From assembly GCA_023426505.1 (NCBI GenBank), contig JAFAAP010000219.1, positions 1 through 13,816 of the forward strand: DNA of 13,816 bases. Direction: 5' to 3'. Source of the DNA: Pseudomonadota bacterium. GTDB taxonomy: Bacteria; Pseudomonadota; Alphaproteobacteria; Rhizobiales; Beijerinckiaceae. Of the stretch, positions 6,554 through 13,062 are shown one piece after another (position 1 is the stretch's first letter; every line of letters starts with the position of its first letter). The notes below the pieces were generated by a model. It was not told where the DNA came from. It saw only the letters and a list, made by a program, of their open reading frames with translations, and ran no database searches. The translations under genes and the position numbers were made by a program.

Positions 6554-7444
6554 TCAAGCCGCATCCCGGCGGAGGCGGGCCATTTCGCCCGTATACCAAT
6601 CGCCGATCTCGCTTGCCGTCATCAAGGCTACGCCTTCATGGCCGATTACGTAGTCCAGGAGCTCTTCCAGATAGCGGATCCGATGCGGAACGCCTGTAAT
6701 GTAGGGATGCATCGAGATCGCCATGATCCGGGCGTTCTGCTCCCCCTCCTGGTAGAGTCGGTCGAACTGGTCCTTCCCCGTCTTGAGAAACTGGTCGGAC
6801 GCATGCTGCTGGAGGGCATAGACCACAATATCGTTTGTTTCGACCGTGTAGGGAATTGTCGTGATGGGTCCGAAAGGCGTCTCAACCTCTTGCGGCAGAT
6901 CGTCGATTACCCAGTCGGCCACATACTCGATCCCGTGCTCCCTCAGCAGGTCGAGGGTCTCTTCGGTTTCCGTGAGACCAGGGCTCTCCCAAGAGCGTGG
7001 CGGCTTGCCAGCAAACGCGGTGATTGCGTCGACCGTCCGTCTGATAGCGTCTCTCTGGTTCTCGACCTTGTGCATGGGGCCTTGGAGAAACCCGTGCCCC
7101 ATGAACTCGAAGCCGGCGTCCCGGCCGGCCGCCGCAACCCGCGGATACGACGTGCAGACGTTTCCATTGATGGCGAGCGTGACTGGAATGTTTCGGCGTG
7201 TCAGTGCCTCGAACTGCCGCCAAAAGCCCGCCCGCATACCGTATTCATGCCAAGACCAGTTGGGTACATCCGGGAGAAGAGGCTGTCCCATCGGGGGGGA
7301 TAGGACCGTGCGCGGCATTGCTCTTTCAATTCGCCATTCCTCCACGTTGAGGATGAACCAAACGGCCAGTCTGGCTCCTCCCGGCAGGTGAAGCTTCGGT
7401 CTGTCGACCAGGGCCTGGTAAGGAATTCGATCCGTGAGGGCCAT
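6554..7444 (-). CDS. Polysaccharide-deacetylase-family amidohydrolase (PuuE/imidase-like)
   Basis: This 296-residue protein has the NodB-type metal-dependent deacetylase fold but looks like the small-molecule branch (PuuE allantoinase, cyclic-imide hydrolase) rather than a sugar deacetylase. It has no signal peptide, so it should be cytoplasmic. Visible features are the NVEEW motif at residues 33-37 in place of the usual TFDD, a YGMRAGFWR segment like PuuE, and the metal-binding histidine region GHGFLQGPMH (H117, H125). A near-C-terminal ISMHPYITG segment supplies another conserved histidine. The start is ATG 7444, with GGAG seven bases upstream; a TTG at 7456 is in frame but lies over that site. 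It sits between the lyase and GST genes. In context it probably hydrolyses a cyclic amide, imide or ureide C-N bond, which is inference. Confidence 0.83.
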   Translation of the reverse strand: MALTDRIPYQALVDRPKLHLPGGARLAVWFILNVEEWRIERAMPRTVLSPPMGQPLLPDVPNWSWHEYGMRAGFWRQFEALTRRNIPVTLAINGNVCTSYPRVAAAGRDAGFEFMGHGFLQGPMHKVENQRDAIRRTVDAITAFAGKPPRSWESPGLTETEETLDLLREHGIEYVADWVIDDLPQEVETPFGPITTIPYTVETNDIVVYALQQHASDQFLKTGKDQFDRLYQEGEQNARIMAISMHPYITGVPHRIRYLEELLDYVIGHEGVALMTASEIGDWYTGEMARLRRDAA

Positions 7445-7492
7445 GATGGTCTCCAATTCAACGAGAAGAATCGATGAGGCTCGTTCCGCGAT

Positions 7493-8413
7493 TCACGAGA
7501 AGGGTGCAGGTGCGAAAGCATGCCCAGCCTTCTCAAGCCTTGCGATCAGCTCCGAAGACTGTATGTCCGAAAGCGGCGTCAATGGGGGTCGTAGCTGCGC
7601 AAGTCCTGGCTCGCGCAGCAATGTCGCCATCACCGCCTTTGCGGCCGGGATGAGGGGATAGCCGGAGAAGATGTTGCGCACGTCTGCGACGGGTTTCTGC
7701 AGTACATCAGCTTCCGGGCTCGACCAATTGTCGATCAGATGCCGGATAGCTGCCGCATTGATGTTGCCAGAGGCGGTGATGCATCCGGCCGCTCCGAGCC
7801 TGAGTGCCTTCAGGAGGACGCCCTCGGAACTCGGGAAGATCCGGAAGCCGGGAAAACGAGTGAGCATCGCCTCCGTGTTTGACCAGTCGCCGGAACTGTC
7901 CTTGATACCCAAGACAGTATCCGGGTAGCGCTTGATCAAGCGCTCGATGACGTCATGAGGAATGCCGACGCCGGTCATCTGAGGGATGTGATAGAGCCAC
8001 AATCCTAAATCTGACGAACCGACCCGCTCGATCACTTCCGAATAGAACGCGAACAGCCCCTCAACCGATACGGGCTTGTAGTAGAATGGCGGCAGCATCA
8101 GCACGCCGCCGCACCCGACGGACACTGCGTGCCTTGTCAGCTCGACCGCATCCGGAAGGGCCGATTGCCCCGTGCCGGGCAGAAGCAGCGACGGATCGAT
8201 GCCGCCTTCCACCAGACGGTCCAGGAGATGGCGGCGCTCAGCAACCGACAGCGAATTCGCTTCGCTCGTCGTGCCGAAAACAGCGAGCCCATTGGCTCCT
8301 TGGGTCAGGAGCCAGCGGCACACGCGGAGAAAAAGCGGTGCATCCACCTCGAGATCGGCCTGGAAGGGCGTGATGGCGGGGACGAGGACCCCTGCAAAGT
8401 CGGCTTTGGCCAT
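7493..8413 (-). CDS. Dihydrodipicolinate-synthase-family aldolase/lyase, not DapA
   Basis: This 306-residue class I aldolase (DapA/NanA superfamily TIM barrel) forms a Schiff base with pyruvate or another 2-oxo acid. The Schiff-base lysine is K171 in LGIKDSSGD and the catalytic tyrosine is Y141 in LYHIPQMTG. The carboxylate loop reads GTTSEA (47-52) instead of the GTTGES of true DapA. The arginine that holds aspartate semialdehyde in DapA (R138 in E. coli, in NVPSRTG) is replaced by M146. Lysine synthesis is therefore unlikely, and a catabolic aldolase or dehydratase releasing or using a 2-oxo acid fits better. I start it at ATG 8413, because upstream residues (to GTG 8473) do not resemble the family and overlap the DUF1330 gene. 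It is fifth in the minus-strand operon, with a 40-nt gap upstream. Confidence 0.87.
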   Translation of the reverse strand: MAKADFAGVLVPAITPFQADLEVDAPLFLRVCRWLLTQGANGLAVFGTTSEANSLSVAERRHLLDRLVEGGIDPSLLLPGTGQSALPDAVELTRHAVSVGCGGVLMLPPFYYKPVSVEGLFAFYSEVIERVGSSDLGLWLYHIPQMTGVGIPHDVIERLIKRYPDTVLGIKDSSGDWSNTEAMLTRFPGFRIFPSSEGVLLKALRLGAAGCITASGNINAAAIRHLIDNWSSPEADVLQKPVADVRNIFSGYPLIPAAKAVMATLLREPGLAQLRPPLTPLSDIQSSELIARLEKAGHAFAPAPFS

Positions 8414-8453
8414 CAGGATGTTGCTTTCAATGGCTGGAATAAATCGGCGTCGC

Positions 8454-8756
8454 TCACTTCGTGGCGTCTCCACCCTCGACGATGATCAGTTCTACCTGTC
8501 CGGCCCCGTCTTTGCGGAACGCTGAGGCCTCCTGGTATTCGGGTGAGCGATGGCATTCCTCAGCCGCCTCAAGACTCGGAAACTCGATCACCACGAAACG
8601 GTGGAACATCTCGGGTCCCTCCAGAATCTTGAATCGGCCACCGCGGGCTAGCACCTTTCCGCCATATCGAGAAATGATCCCAGGTACGCGATCCGTGTAC
8701 TTCTTGTATTCGACGGGATCGTTGATGCGCGATCGCGCGACCCAGTAAGCGGGCAT
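8454..8756 (-). CDS. DUF1330 family protein
   Basis: This is a 100-residue protein of the DUF1330 family, small dimeric alpha/beta-barrel proteins with a ferredoxin-like fold whose function is generally unknown. The opening MPAYWVARSRI, the DPxEYxxY segment, the GGKxLARGG turn, the VVIEFPSLEAA strand-helix and the SPEYQ segment are all family hallmarks. The start at 8756 is decided by a strong GAGGAG site six bases upstream. That site overlaps the stop of the TRAP large-permease gene (gap 10 nt), so the two are probably translated together. The frame stays open further upstream but only over the permease gene. Between a transporter and catabolic enzymes it could be a small isomerase, cyclase or monooxygenase-like helper, but nothing in the sequence proves a reaction. 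Confidence 0.86.
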   Translation of the reverse strand: MPAYWVARSRINDPVEYKKYTDRVPGIISRYGGKVLARGGRFKILEGPEMFHRFVVIEFPSLEAAEECHRSPEYQEASAFRKDGAGQVELIIVEGGDATK

Positions 8757-8766
8757 GACGTTCTCC

Positions 8767-10113
8767 TCACGATTTGCCGAGATTGGGAAGCCAGGTTGCG
8801 ATCTGCGGGAAGGCGATGATCGCACCGATGACTGCCAGCAGGCAGATCCAGAATGGAATGGAACCACGGAAAATCTCTCCAACGGACACATTTTCCTGCG
8901 GCAGCGCCGCCTTGACGGTAAATACCAGGATCCCGAATGGCGGCGTCAGGAGACCTGTTTCGATCGCGAGGATTCCGATCATCGCAAATGCCAACGGATC
9001 ATAGCCAAGGCTGGCGGCGACCGGCGCGAACACGGGAACTGTGAGCAAAATGATCGAGATCGAGTCGATGATGCAGCCCAGTACGAACCAGATCAGGATC
9101 ATGATCCCGAGGATCGCGATAGCCGGGAGGCCTGTGTCAAGCAGCGCAGCCTGAACGGCTCCTGTAATACCGGTCATCGACAGAACGCGGGAGTACAGCT
9201 GAGCCATGACCAGCAGCAGGAGAAGAGGTGCCGATGATCGACCGGCGGAGAGAACCACATCAAAGATTTCTCTCGCACGCATCCCGCGTATCAGAGCAAT
9301 TCCGAGCGCCGCGACTGCCCCCACACCCGCGCCTTCGGTGGGAGTGAAAAATCCGAACCAAATTCCACCCAGGACTCCGCACACGAGCAAGACGACTAGG
9401 AGCGTCCCAAAAAGCGTTCCACTGAGATCCTCATCGCCCTCACGTAGCCCGGCAGGGTTCGTTGCTGCGGTGGCGGACGCCACGCCTTCACCGACGATCT
9501 GCGGTTTCAGCACCGCCAATCCTATGATGTAGGCACTGTAGACACACACGACGACAAGACCAGGGATGACTCCTGCCATAAAGAGGCTGCCGATCGACTG
9601 CTCGGTAAGAACGCCCCAAACGATCATGAGGACCGATGGAGGAATGAGCATGCCGAGGCAGGCGCTGCCAGCAATGCAGGACAGGGAGAATTGCCGATTG
9701 TAGCCGTAACGCTTCATCTCCGGATAGGCGATGCGGGAGAACGTTGCGGCTGCCGCAATGCTCACTCCTGAAACGAAAGCAAAGACCGCGTTTGCCAGCA
9801 CGGTGGCAACGCCGAGGCGCCCAGGGAGCCACCGGGTCAGGCGATTGACCAGGCTGAAAAGGTCGCGGGCCGCGCCCGATTTTGCGAGGAACTCGCCCAT
9901 CAGGATGAAGAGTGGGATGACCGCAAAAATGTAGTCTCTGATGCCCTCATAAGCCGTGTTCGATATGAAGCTGCGGACGACCTCGATATCCTCCTGCATC
10001 AGGTATATTCCGAGAGCCGATGTAATGCCGAGCGCGACCGCGATGTGGGTGCCGAAGAGAACGAGCGTCAGGAGTACCCCAACGATGATCATCATTTGTG
10101 AGGCGTCGAACAT
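8767..10113 (-). CDS. TRAP transporter large permease (DctM family)
   Basis: This is the 448-residue large membrane subunit of a tripartite ATP-independent periplasmic transporter, the ion-driven channel component in the inner membrane. The protein is almost entirely hydrophobic, with about twelve membrane spans. The DctM-like signatures include GTHIAVALGI near the N-terminus, the ISIAAAATFSRIAYPEMKRYGY-type conserved block, and a LIPPSVLMIVWG stretch. GFFTPTEGAGVGAVAAL and the near-C-terminal LLTPPFGILVF are also present. One polar loop of about 25 residues (GEGVASATAATNP region) interrupts the spans. The ATG at 10113 gives the usual DctM length. The frame extends to 10377 but only over the small-subunit gene. 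The start is 13 nt after the stop of the small permease, so the two are expected to be translated together. Confidence 0.93.
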   Translation of the reverse strand: MFDASQMMIIVGVLLTLVLFGTHIAVALGITSALGIYLMQEDIEVVRSFISNTAYEGIRDYIFAVIPLFILMGEFLAKSGAARDLFSLVNRLTRWLPGRLGVATVLANAVFAFVSGVSIAAAATFSRIAYPEMKRYGYNRQFSLSCIAGSACLGMLIPPSVLMIVWGVLTEQSIGSLFMAGVIPGLVVVCVYSAYIIGLAVLKPQIVGEGVASATAATNPAGLREGDEDLSGTLFGTLLVVLLVCGVLGGIWFGFFTPTEGAGVGAVAALGIALIRGMRAREIFDVVLSAGRSSAPLLLLLVMAQLYSRVLSMTGITGAVQAALLDTGLPAIAILGIMILIWFVLGCIIDSISIILLTVPVFAPVAASLGYDPLAFAMIGILAIETGLLTPPFGILVFTVKAALPQENVSVGEIFRGSIPFWICLLAVIGAIIAFPQIATWLPNLGKS

Positions 10114-10126
10114 CGAGGGGATCCAT

Positions 10127-10642
10127 TCAGTGTGAGGTGCCGGTGACGAGGACTTCGTGCGTGCGGGCTGCAGCAATCTGCCGAATTGCCAGGAGCAGGT
10201 AGGCTGCAACGGCAAGTCCGCTGCCGACCAGGACTGCAAGGCGAACGGGCCACATGGGGACTCGTAGAGCCCCCTCCCCCTCGTACTCGCCTGTTTCGAA
10301 CGCATGGGCAAAGCCGTCGATGCTGCCCCAGAAGATGAGCGCGAACAGGACAACACCGAGGAGACAGGAAACGACACTAAGAGCAGCTCGTACTCTGACC
10401 GGGAAATGGATGGTCAGCGCATCCACGTGCATCATTCCGTTGCTGAGAATGGCATAGACCGCCTGCAGATAGCAGATGATGACGATCGAGCTGGAGACGA
10501 GTTCCGGAGTGCCCTTGAGCGGACTGTTGAACGCTACTCTCCCGATAACGTCACCGACGACGACAAAACACAACAGGAAGGCTAGGATCGAAGCCAGCAC
10601 GAGCAAGGCTTTCGAAATCCAGTCGAGACCTCTTCCAATCAT
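10127..10642 (-). CDS. TRAP transporter small permease (DctQ family)
   Basis: This is the 171-residue small membrane subunit of the TRAP transporter. It has four hydrophobic spans (roughly residues 12-32, 47-67, 85-107 and 132-153). The GTPELVSS segment before the second span matches the conserved glutamate region of DctQ proteins, and a MMHVDALT motif follows that span. It partners the large permease directly downstream. The ATG at 10642 has an AGGTG element about eight bases upstream. An 89-nt gap with a strong stem-loop separates it from the solute-binding protein gene. Confidence 0.9.
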   Translation of the reverse strand: MIGRGLDWISKALLVLASILAFLLCFVVVGDVIGRVAFNSPLKGTPELVSSSIVIICYLQAVYAILSNGMMHVDALTIHFPVRVRAALSVVSCLLGVVLFALIFWGSIDGFAHAFETGEYEGEGALRVPMWPVRLAVLVGSGLAVAAYLLLAIRQIAAARTHEVLVTGTSH

Positions 10643-10677
10643 CGGATGACACCTGCAGCCGTATTCGCATGAGAAAG

Positions 10678-10713
10678 CCCGGAACCGGAGCTCTTATGTC
10701 AGGCGGTTCCGGG
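10678..10713 (-). other. Stem-loop between TRAP binding-protein and permease genes
   Basis: CCCGGAACCG (10678-10687) and CGGTTCCGGG (10704-10713) form a perfect 10-bp stem with a 16-nt loop. In the minus-strand transcript it lies just after the binding-protein stop (10732) and before the small-permease start (10642). Only a short CTTTCTC follows, so it is at best a partial terminator. Such a hairpin typically stabilises the upstream message and lets the binding protein be made in excess over the permeases. That role is inference here. Confidence 0.65.
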
Positions 10714-10731
10714 AGACGACTCGTTTGGATG

Positions 10732-11802
10732 TTATTTGATCTGGTATCGGACCGGCCATTTGTGACCGAGCTTCTCGGCTTCCTCAAGAGTCAGCTCAAG
10801 GACCTGGGTTCCGGGAAGTCCGGCCTTGTCGAGCTCTGCGGCCTTCTCCTTCGGCCAGTCCTTGAGGGACGTGGCCCAATCGGCACGCACGCTGTCAGGC
10901 AGGGACTTCACCTTTGCGCCGAGCTCCTTCAACTGCTCGATCTGCTTGGGATAGTTCTCGTCGTTGACGGTCCCGGTTTTTGCCTCGTATTCCCGCGCAA
11001 CTTCAACGATGATGTCCTGCACTTCCTTGGGAAGTCGGTTGAAGCGATTGCGGTTGATTGTCAGTGCATGCCACGTGATGGAACCAAACCCAATCTCCGT
11101 GTAATACGGAGAAACCTCATACATCTTGAAGTTTACGACGCCGGACGGGAACATGATCCATCCGTTGTAGACGCCGGTCTGCATTGCCGTGTAAGCCTCG
11201 GGCAGAGATGACTGAACCGGTACAGCTCCGGCAAATTCGAGCCATTTCAGATTCAAGCCTGCGCCTGCCAGCTTGCGCCCCTTGAGATCGGCAACCGTGT
11301 TCCAGTCGAATGTCGTCGTCAGATTGTAGCCGTTGTCGGCAATCGCGGCCAAGTGCTTCTGACCGAACTTGTCCTCAAACACTTTAGTCATGTACGGGAC
11401 TTTGTCATAGACGGCCCGTGCGAGCTTGACGCTCTTCTCGGCGCTCATCGTGCCGAATGGCAGCATAACTTGAAAGGCATGGAGAGGAAGGTTGGACGGC
11501 TCGAAACAGAGGCAATATCCGCCGATGTCGATGATGCCGGACTGCACACCTTCCAGTGTGTCGGCGACTTTTACCATCGACCCGCCGTACCCTTCGATGA
11601 ATTCGATTTTATGGCTCGTGCGCTCGGCAACCCTCTTCGTCACTTCCGGAACGAAGAATGTCTGCATCAAATGGACGTATGTATTGACGGCCGGATGACC
11701 CGATGCGATGCGCAGCCGGATGTTCTCAGCCTTCGCAGCTGTGACTGAGCCGAGCGCGAGAGTAGCCAATGCGATGGCTGATGCTTGAATAATGCTCCTC
11801 AT
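10732..11802 (-). CDS. TRAP transporter solute-binding protein (DctP family)
   Basis: This is the 356-residue periplasmic substrate-binding subunit of the TRAP system. It starts with a classical signal peptide of about 25 residues: basic MRS start, hydrophobic core, and an AKA cleavage site before ENIRLRIA. The mature protein has DctP-type blocks, including GYGGSMVKVADTLEGVQSG, PEAYTAMQTGVYNGW and the RLPKEVQDIIVEVA helix. In most DctP proteins the ligand carboxylate is held by an arginine shortly after the DLKGxK segment. Here that stretch reads GRKLAGAGLN, with A179 where the arginine is expected. The ligand may therefore lack a simple carboxylate or be held differently. The ATG at 11802 has a GGAGGAG site about ten bases upstream. 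The frame stays open upstream to 11895, but that would bury the signal peptide. It is the first gene of the minus-strand operon. Confidence 0.9.
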   Translation of the reverse strand: MRSIIQASAIALATLALGSVTAAKAENIRLRIASGHPAVNTYVHLMQTFFVPEVTKRVAERTSHKIEFIEGYGGSMVKVADTLEGVQSGIIDIGGYCLCFEPSNLPLHAFQVMLPFGTMSAEKSVKLARAVYDKVPYMTKVFEDKFGQKHLAAIADNGYNLTTTFDWNTVADLKGRKLAGAGLNLKWLEFAGAVPVQSSLPEAYTAMQTGVYNGWIMFPSGVVNFKMYEVSPYYTEIGFGSITWHALTINRNRFNRLPKEVQDIIVEVAREYEAKTGTVNDENYPKQIEQLKELGAKVKSLPDSVRADWATSLKDWPKEKAAELDKAGLPGTQVLELTLEEAEKLGHKWPVRYQIK

Positions 11803-11974
11803 GGACTTCGATCTCCTCCCAGAAATCTTCTTGATTATGAGCAGGCAGGGAGCTTCGCATCGTCCCGAAATCCCATTTCGCTCGTCGTTCTCCATGCCCG
11901 GTTTGGTCCAGGCACGTTGGTTTTTTTGTTACCGGCCCTGCCGCTACATAAAAGCTTAAGCGTGGTCTCGTTGT

Positions 11975-12019
11975 ATGATGAAATAATCATTGCTGATCAT
12001 TTTTATCATGATTCATGAT
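11975..12019. promoter_or_regulatory. Cluster of ATGAT/ATCAT dyads, candidate multi-site operator
   Basis: This stretch contains ATGAT-N6-ATCAT (11975-11990), TGATCA (11994-11999) and the perfect palindrome ATCATGA-T-TCATGAT (12005-12019). ATCAT units begin at 11986, 11996 and 12005, about one helical turn apart. The cluster lies about 170-215 bp upstream of the TRAP binding-protein ATG in the divergent region with the gntR gene. It is a plausible binding zone for the GntR regulator controlling the TRAP operon. I found no convincing -35/-10 pair for that operon. Confidence 0.45.
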
Positions 12020-12210
12020 CGCCCCGGCTCATTCGAGCTCGTGTAGATTTGGGATCTGATGACCTCAGACCCATTCGGTCTTTCTCAGCGACTGCGCGCT
12101 GCGCTTGAAAATAGCAGGCGTCTGCAACGCGATCGTCCATCGGGCGAGGCAAAGGCGTGAGATTGCGGGCGAAGAATCCTAATAACATCCTTCCTTCCGT
12201 TCAGCAGCAA

Positions 12211-12227
12211 CTGATATTTCACTATCA
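12211..12227. promoter_or_regulatory. Upstream operator-like site (TGATA-N6-TATCA)
   Basis: The dyad TGATA-N6-TATCA (12212-12227) overlaps CTGATATTTCA (12211-12221). That is the exact reverse complement of TGAAATATCAG at 12320-12330 in the gntR promoter. Two identical 11-bp words in opposite orientation, centred 109 bp apart before a regulator gene, suggest paired binding sites for one protein. Confidence 0.45.
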
Positions 12228-12300
12228 ATAAATCCTGTGTCAACAGGAACGTTGGCTACGGTAGCTAAGCGATTTTCCTGAGGAACCCGGCGTGAAGGGA

Positions 12301-12330
12301 TTGACGTGCAGCGCCTGCCTGAAATATCAG
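12301..12330 (+). promoter_or_regulatory. Probable gntR promoter with overlapping operator
   Basis: TTGACG at 12301-12306 is a good -35 element. Seventeen bases on lies ATATCA (12324-12329), a moderate -10. The word TGAAATATCAG (12320-12330) covers the -10 and repeats, inverted, at 12211-12221, and GATA at 12336-12339 forms a looser dyad with TATC at 12325-12328. A repressor bound here would block its own promoter, so negative autoregulation is the simplest reading. Confidence 0.45.
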
Positions 12331-12376
12331 ATTGAGATAATTTGAGACGCAAGGGATCTTAAGCAGGGAGATTTTG

Positions 12377-13045
12377 GTGCCTGAAGGATCGGATGAATCT
12401 CCGCTTCTTGTTCGTACGAGCGTGTATCAGCAGCTGAGGGCCGCGATACTGTCCTGCGCCATTCGTCCAGGCACTCAAATTCAGGAGCGTCAACTCGCGG
12501 AGCAGTTTCAGGTAAGTAAGTCGCCCATCAGGGACGCCTTGCTCAAGCTCGAGGAGCAGAACCTGATCGAAGTCATGCCCCGCAAAGGGTACCGCGTGAA
12601 GCGTATCTCCCTGACCGACGCACGCGAACTTTATGAAATGCGCCAGATCCTTGAGCGCGAAAGCATCATCCGCCTGCTCGATACGGCTAGCGACGAGACT
12701 TTGTCGGCCCTCGATGAGTTCCGCACGCTACCCTCTCCAATCGAGCTTTCAAAATGGATCGAGTACAATAGCGCCTTTCACGGATATTTGGCCGCCAATT
12801 GCGGGAATTCACGCCTCTCGCGCGCGGGATGCGATGCCATCGAGCAGTATGAGCGGCTAACCTACGTGAGCGTCACAAGCAGCAATGAGCTCAGCCTTTC
12901 TGACTTCGTCGCCGAACACGGCGCAATTATCGATGCAATTCAAAGACGCGACAGACGGCAAGCCTTGGCTCTCGCACGAGATCACATTGAAAGCTCACGC
13001 CGGCGCGTTCTCGATGTGCTCGAGAATCTATCCGTTATCGCCTGA
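12377..13045 (+). CDS. GntR family transcriptional regulator, FCD subfamily
   Basis: This 222-residue DNA-binding regulator has an N-terminal winged helix (about residues 12-76, with PGTQIQERQLAEQFQVSKSPIRDAL as core) and an all-helical FCD ligand-binding domain. The FCD metal site appears complete, with N131 and H135 (in YNSAFH), H181 (EHGAI) and H203 (RDHIES). FCD regulators of this kind usually bind small carboxylic acids through the metal and act as repressors released by the pathway substrate or an intermediate. I choose GTG 12377 because GGGAG lies six bases upstream; the TTG at 12374 is too close to it. It is divergent from the TRAP operon and followed 17 nt later by the quinone-oxidoreductase gene. 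It most likely controls this catabolic island and itself, which is inference. Confidence 0.88.
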   Translation: MPEGSDESPLLVRTSVYQQLRAAILSCAIRPGTQIQERQLAEQFQVSKSPIRDALLKLEEQNLIEVMPRKGYRVKRISLTDARELYEMRQILERESIIRLLDTASDETLSALDEFRTLPSPIELSKWIEYNSAFHGYLAANCGNSRLSRAGCDAIEQYERLTYVSVTSSNELSLSDFVAEHGAIIDAIQRRDRRQALALARDHIESSRRRVLDVLENLSVIA

Positions 13046-13062
13046 CCACCTGGAGGCCTATA

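Larger units (their letters stand above)
11803..12376. other. 574-bp divergent intergenic regulatory region, no gene recognised
   Basis: This gap separates the divergent TRAP operon and gntR. Besides the elements listed separately it holds the palindrome GCTTAAGC (11954-11961), a T7 run near 11930, and a series of small dyads. These are TCCTGT-GTCA-ACAGGA (12233-12248), GCTAC-G-GTAGC (12255-12265) and TTCCT-G-AGGAA (12275-12285). Positions 12025-12205 show nothing I can assign. A 60-codon open frame (12006-12188, minus) with an AG-rich leader is not recognisable and is not called as a gene. Confidence 0.6.

Noticed and set aside
11906..11945. Possible intrinsic terminator at the T7 run in the intergenic region
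   Set aside because: No stable stem immediately precedes the T run on the plus strand, and no gene ends there on either strand.
12006..12188. 60-codon minus-strand open frame with a purine-rich leader just before its ATG
   Set aside because: The product resembles no family I know, is of low complexity, and runs into the operator-like dyads. The leader is too close to the ATG for a normal ribosome site.
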